A stretch of DNA of 64,000 bases, from NCBI RefSeq assembly GCF_027887165.1, contig NC_077232.1, positions 5,858,410 through 5,922,409 on the forward strand. The letters run 5' to 3'. A program made the translations under genes and the position numbers. Positions 1-12,978 of the stretch are shown here, one piece after another; position 1 is the stretch's first letter; every line of letters starts with the position of its first letter. The notes under the pieces were generated by a model. It did not search any database. It was not told the origin of the DNA and worked only from the letters and a program-made list of their open reading frames with translations. This DNA is from Monodelphis domestica. Lineage: Eukaryota; Chordata; Mammalia; Didelphimorphia; Didelphidae.

Positions 1-297
1 ACATCCGTCTTCCTTGGGTTAAACCAGGGGCTTCGGAAGGCCCCGGCTGGAACACATCCTTGGAACTGCGTCTACACCTCTCGGCTGCCTTCCGAAAAGC
101 TGGATGTGAGGATCCTCCGAGTCGGGGTCTTGTGGGAGTTCTCTGCACCCAGTAGGTGCTTTTAAGGCAAAAAGGCCTCAATAAAGCTCTAGAAACAGAG
201 GCTGGATGATGGCAATCGGGATCCAGAGCTTCCAGTTTGGGTGAGAGTGAGAAGGGTTGAAGCCCTGGATGAGATTTACCATTTGTCAAACTTCCCG

Positions 298-300
<3 letters not shown>

Positions 301-338
<38 letters not shown>
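301..338. repeat. (AC)n microsatellite
   Basis: About 19 uninterrupted AC units in the TBC1D10C intron. Confidence 0.95.
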
Positions 339-340
<2 letters not shown>

Positions 341-520
341 CTGTTCCCTACCTCGGGGCAAAGCAATCCTTTTTCCAGGATTGACTGCCTTCAGCCTAAC
401 CTTCTCTTCTCTCCTGAAGCCCCTACAGCGACGGCCCCCACCTCCTTCTGGCCCCCAGAGCCCCTGCTTTCAGGAAAACTTCCCGTATCCTCTATTCCAA
501 GAGCTCCTGCTCCCCTCCTC

Positions 521-722
521 TTTTCTTAAGCCCTTCCCTTCCACTTCAGCATCCATACTAAGCACTGCTTCCAGAGCAGAAGAGCGGGAAGGGCTAGGCC
601 ATGGGGGTTATGGGACTTGCCCAAGGTCACCCAGCTGGGAAGTATCTGAAGCCAGATTGGAATCCAGGACCCGGAGGGGGGCTCCAGGCCTGATTCTACC
701 CAGTGAGCCACGTCACTGCCCC
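521..722 (-). repeat. tRNA-derived marsupial SINE
   Basis: Minus orientation. Reading the complement gives a tRNA-like head with a B box, the phrase cttcctagctg, then a caagtcacttaa block and a tail ending in a T-rich (A-rich on the sense strand) end. This layout is shared by all SINE entries labelled type A below. The type is the MAR1/SINE1/WALLSI group; the exact subfamily cannot be assigned by eye. This copy is clearly diverged. Confidence 0.8.
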
Positions 723-729
723 TGCCACA

Positions 730-1230
730 CTCCTCTTCACCTCTTACAGTCCAGCTCCCAATCTCATCCCTCCACTGAGGCTCTCTCAAGCTACCGACGC
801 CAAACCCTTTCCTCGGTTCTCATTCTCCGACCTTCCTACAGCTTCCCCCCTGCTCTCTTCTCTGCAGGTTTTCAGAGACCCCCGTCTCCTGCTTCTCCTC
901 CTGCCTCCCAGACCGCTCTTCTCCGTCTCCTTTACTGGGTCAGCCTCTGCTGCTCTCCAATCTCACATCTCCAGCTGGGCGTCGAGGAGGCGTCTTAAAC
1001 TCAGCATGTCCAAAATGGAACTCCTGAGCTTCCCGCCAAACCCTCTCAACGCCTGAAAAAACAGGCCATCTTCATGCGCTCCCTCTTCTCCCCTCCTCCA
1101 CCCGCTTCTCCATTCCCTGCAGTCTTTGCTCCAGAATCTGAGAAACCATCCAGCCACCAATTGTCTTTGAAGAGGTCAAGCCCTCCTTTGGGTCTGGGTC
1201 AGAGATCTCACCCTTTCCTGCACCCCCTGG
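730..1230 (+). repeat. Old L2/CR1-clade LINE remnant
   Basis: Near 950-1050 a frame reads LQSHISSWASRRRLKLSMSK, which resembles the end of the reverse transcriptase ORF of L2/CR1 elements (the WM-SRRLKLN-SKTE block). The rest is strongly diverged. Confidence 0.6.
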
Positions 1231-1257
1231 GGTCTTGTCCCCTCACCTAGCCCATTC

Positions 1258-1730
1258 TCATGTCTCTAACTCTGTCTCTGTCTCCCTCTCCCTTTCTCTG
1301 TCTCTCTCTCCCAATCTGTCTCTTTCTTTCCCTCCCTCTCTCTCTCTGTCTCTGTCTCTCCTTTTCTCTGTCTCTCCCTCCCTCCCTCTCTCTGTCTCTC
1401 TCTCCCAATCTCTGTCTCTTTCTTTCCCTCCCTCTCTCTCTCTGTCTCTCCTTTTCTCTGTCTCTCCCTCCCTCCCTCTCTCTGTCTCTCTCTCCCAATC
1501 TCTGTCTCTTTCTTTCCCTCCCTCTCTCTCTCTGTCTCTCTCTGTCTCTCCTTTTCTTTGTCTCTCCCTCCCTCCCTCTCTCTCTCTGTCTCTCCTTTTC
1601 TCTGTCTCTCCCTCCCTCCCTCTCTCTTCCTCCCTCTCTCTGTCTCTCTCTCCCAATCTCTGTCTTTTTCTTTCCTTCCCTCTCTCTCTCTGTCTCTCTG
1701 TATCTCTCTCTCTCCCTGTTTTCTTGGCCT
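1258..1730. repeat. CT-rich minisatellite
   Basis: Almost pure pyrimidine. The landmark CCCAATC recurs at 1310, 1404, 1494 and 1652, showing a higher-order unit of about 90 bp built from CTCTCTGTCT and CCCTCCCTC blocks. Open frames across it are low-complexity artefacts. Confidence 0.95.
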
Positions 1731-1779
1731 CCTTAAAGAGAAACACACACCAGCCTTCCCCCCATCCCAATCTCCCCTC

Positions 1780-2605
1780 CCCTATCTCACTACCAGCCTC
1801 CCAGGGACAAGGTGCCGGGCCCTGCTCACACTCCTCTGCACACAGGACTTTCCCTTCCTCGCTGAAGTCAGTGCCCTTTTCTCTACATTGGCCTCTGCTC
1901 CACCTTTCTTCACTCTCTGACTCCCTCCAAGCCTCTGGCTCCTCCCTCAGGCTTCCCACCAGGGCTCTGGGCTGGCCTATCTTTCTCCAGCTTCTTGGCA
2001 TTTCTGGGCTCAGGGCCTTTGCTTCTCTCTCTGCATGCCCTCACAGTGGGCTCCTCTGCTCCCCTGGGTCCAATTCTTCTGTTCGATCTGGAGAGCCCCC
2101 CAGAATCTGTCTCCTGATTGTCCCCAGACCCACGTCCCCGACTTCCTGCTGGGTATCTGCCCCTGGATGTGCCATCCTTCCACCACCCCACCCAGGCCCC
2201 TCAGCGCCTCCCTTTCTCTCATCTCCCTTCACCAGCTCATGGATTCCTCTCCTGGGCTCCTCGGTATCCCAGAGCCACCACCTGGGTCAGCAGCTTTTGC
2301 CAGCTCCACCTATGGGCTCAAAGAGTTTTCTCTGGCCACCCCCATGCTTTCCCTTCTCACTCCACCACCCACTGACTTCTCTGGCTTCCTTCAAGTCCCA
2401 GCCAAAATCTGCGCTTCTCCAGGAAGCCTCTCCCAAGCTGGCCTTCCCTCTGCTCATCTTTTCCTGTTGATCCTGTCTGGAGGGAGCCTTTGCTTCTTGT
2501 CTCCCGTTCAGACTGGCAGTTTCCGGGGGGCAGGGCCTCTTCTTGCCTTCCCTGCTATCCCGGAGCTTGGTACCGTGCCTGGCACATAGTGGGTGTTTAC
2601 TAAGG
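1780..2605 (+). repeat. L2-type LINE 3' region
   Basis: The stretch ends in gcctggcacatagtgggtg followed by tttactaa, the hallmark of L2 3' ends. Upstream it has the ccaggaagcct words of the L2 3' untranslated region. Confidence 0.65.
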
Positions 2606-2846
2606 CCAGCTGGGTTCAAGGCCCATGTCTGCAATAGACCGGTGGGCTCTAGGCAGCTCTCCAAGAGCCTGAGGTGGCAACGACCCAGTGGCACAGGTCT
2701 GGAGCTCTGGATTCCAGTGACGTTCCAGATGTCTGTTCCACTTCCTATTCCCAGGGCCCAGCACACAGTTGGCATCTACTATTTGTTCACTGAATCAGGT
2801 GGAAGTCCAGCTTTCCCTCCTGTCCCATCCCTGTTGGGGCCCTCAC

Positions 2847-4121
2847 CTTCTTGGCCCTCCTGGACATGGTCTTCTCCCAGTGAGATGTCATCTCCACCCA
2901 CTTCATTTCTCGCTGCCGGATGAGTTCCAACGGGGGCTGCCCTGGGCTAAAGGGGTCAGAGAGGACAAGGCCCCCCCAGTGGTCATCACTGCCCCTTCTG
3001 TCTGCAGACAGGCCACCTTCCCAGGGGGAGGGGTGCCCCTACACCGAGCCTCTCTTGTTGTCACCAGAATGGGAAGGATGTGGCTTAGAGTGTGGTTGGA
3101 AGAGGGAGGGGACATGGCCCAGTTCCCCCTCCCTGCTAGGCCTGCCCAGAACAGAGGCCAAGAGAGCTCAGCTCTGGGGAGCTAAAGGCTCAGGGACCAG
3201 CAGCACACGGAGCTGGGCTAGGAGGTAGGCAGCAGCTTGTCTTTGTCTCTGGCCCACTTCAGACCTGACGGTGCCCATTCCACAGAGGAGTCTCCCTGGC
3301 CCATACCTCATGGGAGTTCTAGGACTTTGCCAAGCACAGAGAGGGGGTGCTGGGTGCCATGGCTATTCTCCCCAAGAACCCTTCACCCATCTTACCGGCT
3401 AGGGCCAATACCCATGCCCAGCCCTAAGCCCATCTCCCTTATTCATCCAGTGTCACGCTTTGCCTGATGCTCTGAGCTGGCCATGCCTTCCCTGTTCTGA
3501 AGCTGGCACCTTCCTCAAAGAGGGACAGATTAGAGAAGACCTAGTGTTTGGCTCACCCTAAAGTCCAAACTGTTCATTTTACAGATAGGACACTGAGGCT
3601 AAAGAAGTCCTCTCCTCTCTCTCATCCTTGGTCTCCTCCTCACCCGGAAAGTGAGGGGGCCAGACTAGAGGGCCCTGGAACACTCCAGGGTCCTGTGGCC
3701 TCTTGACTCCAAGTCTGCTGCTCCCCTCCCTTCCCAGCTTCCTTTGTCTCATGTCCTACCTAGACTTTCCCCCCATTCCCTCTCGTAGCCCCAAGATCTA
3801 AGCTCTGTACCTCCTGGGCTCTGAGAAAGGTTTATTGAATTACAGGCAACCTCTGAAGCTCAAATGAATCACATGCGACCTAACCCAGTCTGGATCCCCA
3901 AAGTATTCCCTTCCCCAGGAGGCTGACTTTGCTACTCCCCTCAGCACCCCCTACCCAACTCACCCTGCTTCTGAGGAGTTGGCACTGCCCCCAATAAAGC
4001 CGTAGCGATCGGCCCTTCGGAAGGGCCCTGGACCATTGAGCTCCGAGTCTGAACCAAGGGAGCTAGAGTCGTCCTGGATGTCAGGGGCCACGGCTAGGTC
4101 CTCCCCTAGGGCGGCAGCCAT
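2847..4121 (-). CDS. TBC1D10C: TBC1D10C (carabin), first two coding exons only
   Basis: Partial gene; the rest lies left of the window. Exon 1 is 4121-3964 (52 codons plus 2 nt) and exon 2 is 2946-2847 (33 codons, ending in phase 0). Both donors are GTGAG and the exon 2 acceptor is TTTAG. Exon 1 encodes an acidic N-terminus with [13 protein letters not shown] and [10 protein letters not shown]. Exon 2 encodes [13 protein letters not shown] followed by [10 protein letters not shown], the lead-in to the Rab-GAP TBC domain. These strings match human TBC1D10C as I remember it. The start at 4121 is chosen by homology (MAAALGEDL); an in-frame ATG at 4214 would add a Gly-rich extension with no counterpart I know. 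Family knowledge: carabin is a lymphocyte Rab-GAP that also restrains calcineurin and Ras. The next exon (expected to start near VKMQCRKGIPS) was searched for in 1-2840 on the minus strand and not found, so intron 2 is longer than 2.8 kb. Confidence 0.93.
2947..3963 (-). other. TBC1D10C intron 1
   Basis: About 1 kb without repeats except a MIR-like word (cattttacagataggacac) near 3575. No other gene is seen. Confidence 0.8.
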
Positions 4122-5300
4122 GGCCAGCCTGCCCCCTTCCTGCAAAGAATCAACAGCCAGTGTCACCTGTACCAAAGCCTGGCATCCGGGGCCACCTCCA
4201 CCCCTACCCCTCACGCCAGGCTCAGCTCAGCTGTGCCCAGCATCCTGCAAGTCCAGCCCTGGGCTCCTTTCTGGGGGCAGACCTGACTCACCTCAGATAG
4301 TTTGCTGCTCCTTTGCTCAGCCCCTCACCTCTCCTCTCTGGCTCTCTCACTTCCTCCCCAGAATCATTTCCTCCTTAGCCCCAGATGAAGCTGGGTGGCC
4401 CCTGCAGTGGGGGTGGGGGACCCTATTCTGCTCCAGCACAGCCTCCTACACTCCTGACAGGGCTCAGCTCTTGCCTACCCTTGCTTTCTACCCTACAGGG
4501 ATTGCTGGGCTCTCCCTACTTGCTATCCCCCTGATATCCAAAGAGCTGCCCTCCCCTGCCACCCTGTGCTGGCTTATTCAAGATGTTTCTGTATCACTTA
4601 TGCAGGAGAGGCAGATTCATCTTCCCTCCTCACTGGGTGGGGGTCTACAGAAGACTAGTTTGAAGTCAGAAGCTCCAGACTTTAACTGGGGGGAGGGGAT
4701 CTTGAGGAAAGCCTCGACACTGGAGGACTCAGTTTCTCCCTGTGTACATGAGATCCAGGTCTGAATCCTGTACTCCCATGACATTGGCTGTCAAAGCCAG
4801 GGTGTCCTGAATGAGATCTCCAGTACCTGGCACCTGGCTTTCTCAATGGGGGCTGGTCCAGCCAAGCCTGGCTCCAGACCTCCACAGGGAGGGTCCCACC
4901 ATCCAGTGCTCTGGAGAGCCAGAGGAGGGCAGTCAGCATGGAGGAGAGACTGTTGGAAGGGTGAGTCCCAGGGAGGAGGGCCTGTTCTGGGGAAATGCTG
5001 TAAAGGGCCAAGTTGAGGTGGCCCTAGAGAGCTGGGGAACTCAGGCAGAGGCCGGTCACCCCCTTGATTCCTGTTGACTCAGTCAGGGATCTCTTCCAGC
5101 TCAGAGATGCTGGTGTCGCCTGTCTGAGTCTGTTTCCTTATAGGTGAATGGGGATGATAGCATGTGGGGGAGCACCCCAGACTCCCCACTGGGCCTCTTT
5201 CCTTCCAGGCCCACCTATCCCACTTTAGGTCCCTCTTCTTCAGACCCCACCCCTTGGCCTTCGGACCTTCCCCTTGACCTCCCCGAGATGATCTTCATCC
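4122..5300. other. Interval between divergent TBC1D10C and PPP1CA
   Basis: Probable TBC1D10C 5' UTR and promoter on the left. I see no further exon, CpG island or recognisable repeat until the MIR at about 5310. Confidence 0.6.
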
Positions 5301-5307
5301 CCATCCC

Positions 5308-5500
5308 AGCTAGCATTTCCGTAGCGCTCTGAAGTGGATAGAAAACTGACATCCCCATTTTACAGATGGGGGAAGAAGGCAGGCAGAACTTGAGATTTGC
5401 CTGGGCCCAATAGCATCTTGGAAGCGTCTAAGGTAGGATTCAAAGCCTCATCTCGCCAGCACGAAGTCCAGCGCTGTGCGCCAAGCGCCACCTCGCGGTC
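5308..5500 (+). repeat. MIR/MON1-like SINE
   Basis: Starts tagcatttccgtagcgctc, then ccattttacagatgggg, and ends with a tctcgccagcac box. It lies immediately upstream of the PPP1CA promoter repeats. Confidence 0.7.
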
Positions 5501-6010
5501 CCTTTCCTTCTTCTTTCGCAGTCTCCTCCCAGGCCCCGCCCCACTTCCTGTCACTTCCTGGTCTTGGCCCTGCCCCTCTTCCCGGCTTCTTTTCCGGCTT
5601 CGGCTCCAGCTCCAGCCCCGCCCTGTTCCGCCCCCAACCCTCCTTCTTCTCCTCCTATCAGGACCGTGTCTGGGCTCGCCGGTCCCGCCCCTCTCCTGCT
5701 CCTATCGGAGACATCTGCTCGCTCACTGGTCCTGCCTCTCGCCTCAGCCTCCTCCTATTGGAGCCGTCTCCTCACTAATTGGTCCCGTCCTCTCCCGCCG
5801 CCATCGCCTCCGCTGCTCCCCTCCGGGCCGGCGAGCGGCGCTGTGGCGCGAAACTCGGGGCGGAGCCTGGGCGGGGGCTGAGGCCGCGGGCCGAGGGCGG
5901 AGGGCGCGGCGGCGGCGGCGTGAGCGGGCGGCGGGAGCGGCGGCGGCGGCGGAGGCGGAGGGGGGCACGGGCCGGAGGGACGTAGCCGGGGCCCTCGGGG
6001 CAGCGCCGTC

Positions 6011-8013
<2,003 letters not shown>

Positions 8014-8358
8014 CCCTCCCTGGGCTTCCCTGGGGACAACTGATTGTACAGAAATCCTGGCTCCTCTTGGGGCCTCAGATGCCCACAAGGGCTTCTAGTT
8101 GCAGGGAGCACCAAACTTCGGTGTCATTTTCTTTTATAAACAAAATCAGATAGTCTAATCCCCTTTAGCTCCAGCCTGTTCTCCCCTGCTCCCCCCCACT
8201 CTCTGAGCTGGATCCTGGGTGGGGGGAGGTGGGAAAGGAAGAGGACAGCCCCTTTAGAGCAGGGAAGAAAGCTTGAGTCCTGCCTGGGCTCAGCTGCCCT
8301 GCCTCTGGCAGAGGGGTGTGGAGACATCAGGCTTTGTGCCCTTATTTGGTCTTTTTTG

Positions 8359-8364
8359 AATAAA
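8359..8364 (+). terminator. PPP1CA: PPP1CA poly(A) signal
   Basis: AATAAA lies 346 nt after the PPP1CA stop codon and is the first canonical signal downstream, giving a short 3' UTR of about 370 nt. The RAD9A signal on the opposite strand is 82 bp further right. Confidence 0.8.
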
Positions 8365-8446
8365 TGTCAAAGCTGGATTCTCACTAGCCCCTGAGTAGCC
8401 TGCCTTTTGTCCAGGAATGACACATGCTCCTTTGGGCTTGGGAGTC

Positions 8447-8452
8447 TTTATT
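8447..8452 (-). terminator. RAD9A: RAD9A poly(A) signal
   Basis: TTTATT on the plus strand (AATAAA on the minus strand) lies 262 nt beyond the RAD9A stop codon. The cleavage site would fall at about 8420-8435, so the two convergent transcripts probably end within a few tens of bases of each other. Confidence 0.75.
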
Positions 8453-8713
8453 GAGGGAGAAGGTGCTGCCTTCTCAGAAGGCCTCATGGGCATTGAAGGG
8501 GGAGGAAGCAAGACCCAGAGCCCACTAGAGAACTTAGCCACATGGTGCTGAGGCCCAAGGGCCTCTTGTGTCCTCTCCTGCTGCTGGATAGGGGCAGCCA
8601 TTCTCTCAGATGCACCAATACCCCCACCCCCAGCTTGGTTCAGGCCTTTCCTGGCACAAACAACCAGGCAGGTGAAAAGTCTTGAACTCGAGGTTCGTCC
8701 TGAGGAGCATGAT

Positions 8714-11244
8714 TCAGCCCTCCCCCTCGCTGTCTTCTGCCAGTACTGGGTTGGGCTCAGAAGGAGACTCTGTTGGGGCCAACACTGAGCCAAAGAACAG
8801 GGAACGGAACTAGGAAGGGAAAGAAAGAGTTGAGCATGGGCCCTGGCCCTGAGCTGGGCAGCAAGTGCCCTAGTGGAAGATCCCCAACCCCCACAGGGAA
8901 TAGTTATGGGGACTGACCACTTGCTCACCTTTTTTAGAGGAGGGGTCCCAGGTACCACATTGGGCTCTGCCTCCTCCTCCGACACAGGGGAAGGGGTCCT
9001 GGGAGTGACTGCTGCCCCTTCACTCACAGTAGTTTCCATGGCGATCATATAAGAGTCGATATCATCATTTGCAAAGTCATCCAGGTGGGTTGTACTAAGG
9101 GATAAAGGCCCAGAGCTAGGGATGGGGTGTGGGCACTTGGTACAACTCAACCAGCTGGGCTAGTCTTGTTTGTGCAGCAGAGGGAAGGGTCCTTTCAGCC
9201 CACCCCCTCTCCCCACAAAGGGAGGACAATGGAGGGAGAGTAGGAGGCCCAAGCCACTCGACTGTCCTATCTCCCACAGACTTTACAAGGTCAGTCTGAA
9301 AACTGTTATAAACAGCCAACCGGCACAGGGAGCTGGGAAAGGCTGGGTAGAGGGAGAAGCTGGACCAGATCACAACAGAGGACAACATGCTCACAGGAAA
9401 GGGAGAGATGCCAAGGAAAGCCACCTCACCTGTGTGTCCCCTGCCCAGGCCGACAAGGCTCCTGAGAACAGAGGTCGGACTGAGACAGAGTAGCCAGGAC
9501 AAAGTGACCATCCAGCAGTGAATCCTCAATGGAGAAGATGGCTGGCCTGGCAGGAAGGAAGAGAGCTACCCATGGGCCCTTGGCAAGAATAGGAGGGAAT
9601 AGCAGAAGTCCCTCTCATATTTCACTGCCCTGTGGGGGCCCCCATCGAAGCCCAGTTCCTGCCTATCTGATAGGCTGTTGGGAAGAGCCCAAAATACCTG
9701 CCAGGAACATCAAAGTGGATGTTGAGGAGAAGGTTAGCTGACTCTGCAAAGCTCAGGAGACCCTGAAAGACCAGAACCAAATGTCAGAGCTGGTTTGATG
9801 CAGAGAAGCAACAGGGGCTGTGGTGGGGGCAGGGTCTCACCCGGAACTCCTTGAGGCAGAAGGTAATGGAGGCTCCCTCCTGGGCCTGCAGCTGCTGGAA
9901 CTCTTCTTCACTGAGGCTCATCTCTGTCATCATGGCTCTGGCAGCATCTTCAAAGAGGAAGCAGAGGCTCTAGTCAGCCACACCTTCCCACCCCAATGGG
10001 CATAGCTGCTTCTGCTCCCCAGCTCACCTGTATCCTCCTCCAGGTAGCTTCTGAAAACGACTCTTCGGCCCCTGCTCACTCCCAGGGTCACCTCTGACAA
10101 CGCTGGTGAGAAGGGCGACACAGCTTCCACCAACACCCTGTCCAGGGCACCGGCCACAGTAATGCTCAGCTTGGACAGCTCTGCTGACCACCCAAGATGG
10201 CCCTAAGGGCCCATTTTTCCGATGGGAATAGCAGCCCAATGGTGGAAGTCATTTGTCTGTCTTGGGTGTTTGGAGGCCTCATCTTCCTGAGGCATCAGTA
10301 GGCATAGGATCCCTGCCCACCCCCACCCCCTTCCCGGCAGAACCTGCTTCAGACCCAATAATGGATGTTTGGGAAACACACTCCCCATGGGGGACCCGGA
10401 GCTCTCCTCCCACCCCACCCCACCCCTCCCCTGGCTCACCGGGCAGGGGCTCGGAGCAAGTGCGGGCACAGGGCCGGGTCGAAGACGGCCTGGAGGGATT
10501 CGCACTCCTGGAAGGACAGGTTGTGGGTCTTGGTCACGCCTGGAGGCGGGGGCAGGAGGTGAGAGGGATGTGGAGGGCTGGGTGCTGAGCCTCAGCCTGG
10601 CCTGGCCCCCTCCCGCCCCGGGCCGCACCGTGCTTGCAGTGGAGCTGGATGACCAAGCGGCTGTTCTCGGTGCTCAGCGCGATGCAGCAGCGCTCCACTG
10701 TCTTCTCTAGCGCTGCCAACGAGCGAAATACTGACAGGAACGACTGACAGGGGACACGACGCGGCCGTGAGCAAGGAGGAGTGCGCCCCGAGCCTCCTGG
10801 CTCGGCCCCCCAGCTCCGCCCCGCCCCGCCCCACGCCCCTACCTTCATGAGGACTTTGCAGCGCGGAGGCTGCCCCTGCGGCGGCCGGGACGCCTGGTAG
10901 TGCTGGAAGAAAAGCGGCGCAAACAGGAAGCAGGCGAAAGCCGAGCGGGATGCGTTCACGGTGCGAAGCGAGAGCTGAGGGCGGAGGTCGGGGGTCAGAG
11001 GTGAACTCTTTCCGCCCATAGCCCTACCCAGCCCTACCCCGCCCTCCACCGCACGCCCCTCACCCCGTCCTCCAGTGGCTCTAAGTACAACTCGTCTCCG
11101 ATGCGCGACAGCGAGTGAGCGGCCTTGCCCAGCACTGCGGAAGGGGGCGGGTGTCAGAGGGCAGAGGTTGTGACCTCCGACCCCGCCCCTGGCCGTAGCC
11201 CCGCACTTACCCCGCACGTTTCCCCCCGTCACGAGGCACTTCAT
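8714..11244 (-). CDS. RAD9A: RAD9A, subunit of the 9-1-1 checkpoint clamp
   Basis: Complete in eleven coding exons, read 5' to 3': 11244-11211, 11134-11064, 10974-10843, 10743-10629, 10539-10440, 10137-10028, 9947-9841, 9762-9698, 9546-9430, 9094-8929 and 8809-8714. Total 1113 nt, 370 aa; human is 391. Every junction is GT-AG and phases agree across all ten introns. The start [10 protein letters not shown] is that of RAD9A. Residues 1 to about 265 form the PCNA-like clamp half, including [11 protein letters not shown] and LPF/SPFSPAL-EVTLG blocks. The tail has [24 protein letters not shown] and ends FRSLFFGS...LAEDSEGEG; the final Ser in the SEGEG context is the constitutive CK2/TopBP1 site in human. 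RAD9A joins RAD1 and HUS1 to load at damaged DNA and activate ATR. The tail is shorter than human by about 20 residues, mostly after the LATLS block. Confidence 0.97.
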
Positions 11245-11620
11245 GTCGCCCGCCCCGGCCTGCCCTTCCCCCGCCTTTCTCCTCCCCGCCTCCTGCTCCC
11301 GGCCGACCCGGCGAGCCCGCACCCAGGGCCGGGTCCCTTCCCGCGCGCTGGGCCTCGGCCTGGCTTCGGCCCGCCTCGCCCTCTCATTGGTTCCTATGCA
11401 GGCGCCTTCATCATGTGACGGAGGAATCAGCCTATCCATGTCGAGGTCCTCGTCACATGATAGGAATTCGGCCGGAATTGCTCATCACATGACGAAGCAC
11501 CCCAACTACCTCTGACCCCCTGTCACGTCACATTACCCCAGCCTGGGGCGTCGCAACGCTCCTCCCGCTCGGAGGTGTGGTCCCAACGCGGGCCCGCCTC
11601 CAAATGGCGCGTGCGCCGAC
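10380..11620. promoter_or_regulatory. RAD9A promoter and CpG island with clustered E-boxes
   Basis: CpG-rich DNA covers RAD9A exons 1-5 and continues upstream. Directly upstream of the start are three copies of an 8-bp E-box word: TCATGTGAC at 11411, GTCACATGA at 11452 and TCACATGAC at 11485. A CRE-like TCACGTCA follows at 11523. No TATA box is seen. An ATTGG (inverted CCAAT) lies at about 11386. The E-box words are of the kind bound by USF and MiT/TFE factors; binding here is inferred. Confidence 0.65.
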
Positions 11621-11759
11621 GCTTCCTTCTTGAGTATGCCCCTTTACTTCTAGACTCTCTCAAATTCCAGGTCTCTGTCAATTGCCTCCCGTGCAGATGC
11701 ACAAACCGAGGCTGCCAAGACCTGGAGGGGCTTGTGATCGGGGCTCTCGTGTCTTCCAA

Positions 11760-11900
11760 AGCGGTCTTTCTCCCAAATGTCGTCCTTGTTTACTCTCCCT
11801 TGGGGCAGGGGCTGTCTTGGTTTTGCCCCTGCACCCTCGCCCCCAGCACAGCGCCTCGCAAGCCACTCCTTTATTAATAAATGTGGAATGAGTGAATGAA
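11760..11900 (+). repeat. L2-type LINE 3' end
   Basis: Ends taataaatgtggaatgagtg followed by aatgaa, the terminal motif of L2. A ggggcaggggctgtcttggt block lies just before it. Confidence 0.7.
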
Positions 11901-12426
11901 AGCAAGGACGACCCCCATTTCCCAGATGAGGGCAGGGCTGGGCAGCTTCCTGGGGCAGGAGGAGCCCCCGTCACAGGACCTCCTCCCACTAGCTCACCTC
12001 AGGAACAGGCGGGATGGAGGTCTGGAAAGAGGCTGGGAGGAGCCTCAGGGACACTTTGGCTGACGGGGGCCAGTCGAGTTTTGGGGCTCTGGATTAACCA
12101 GGACCAGAGTGGAGCCAGCGGGTGACCAGCCCCGGGGGGACAATCTGCAGAGGGGACCAATGGTAGGACAAGGGCCAGGGGATCCCGCCTCAGCAGCCTG
12201 CTTCCCTGGGGGGGGGAGGGGGGAGAAGGGAGGAGAGGGACCAGCCAGGAGTAAGCCTTCCCCTTTTGGGCCAAGTAGAATCAATAACATTTATTGAACA
12301 CCTATTGGGCAGGCACCAATGCAACTGGATGCAAAAATCCGCCCCAAACAACCCATTCCTTTTTTTCCCAGTAATCTTTGAGCCCCCCCCCCCCATTACA
12401 TGTTAAAAGTTTCCAGTGTTTTGGGT
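11901..12426. other. Unassigned intergenic DNA
   Basis: Nothing recognisable except a MIR-like tail (aacatttattgaacacctat) at 12286-12305 and a C-run near 12387. Confidence 0.5.
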
Positions 12427-12618
12427 TGTTTTTTTTTAATCCTCAGCTTCCATCTTGGAATCAATACTGTGTATTGACTCTAAGGCAGAAGAGTGGTAAG
12501 GGCTAGGCCATGGGGGTCAAGTGGTGGTCAGCTGGGAAGTGTCTGAGGTCAGATTTGAACCCAGGACCTCCAGACTCCAGGTTTAGTTCTCAGTCCACTG
12601 AGCTACCCAGCTGCCCCT
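12427..12618 (-). repeat. tRNA-derived SINE, type A
   Basis: Nearly full length, with a short deletion in the cacttgacc block. Confidence 0.9.
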
Positions 12619-12976
12619 CCCCCCAATTTCCAACATTTTAAAAAGAATTTTGGGTTCTGAATTCTTTCCTTCCCTCCTTCCCTCCCTCCCTTCTCAGACC
12701 AAGAGGGTTAGCAATGGATACAAATTTGACATTTGTAATCATATAACTCTTTTGTGGAAGGAAACTCAAACTAAAAACAATTAAGGGAAAAAAGTGAAAG
12801 AAGTTCCTTTGGGCTGGATCAGACTCCATCAGTTCTTTCTCTTGAAGCAGTCGGCATTTTTGGCAATCAGAGGCTTTGGGGGTTATTTTTGCTGAGAAGA
12901 TCGAAGTCATTCACAGTTGTTCCGTCACCGTGTACCATGTTCTCCTTCCTTCACTCTGCTTCAGTTTTGGCGAGTG

Positions 12977-12978
<2 letters not shown>

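Noticed and set aside
1235-2470. A 411-codon open frame, and others over the same CT tract
   Set aside because: Translation of a CT-rich minisatellite into Ser/Leu repeats; no domain and same behaviour in other frames.
1-2846. TBC1D10C exon 3
   Set aside because: Expected coding words for MQCRKGIPSALRARCW were looked for on the minus strand and not found.
8290-9150. A single 286-codon RAD9A frame ending at 8290
   Set aside because: Only 9094-8929 is exon; reading on ignores a good donor and misses the conserved last exon at 8809-8714.
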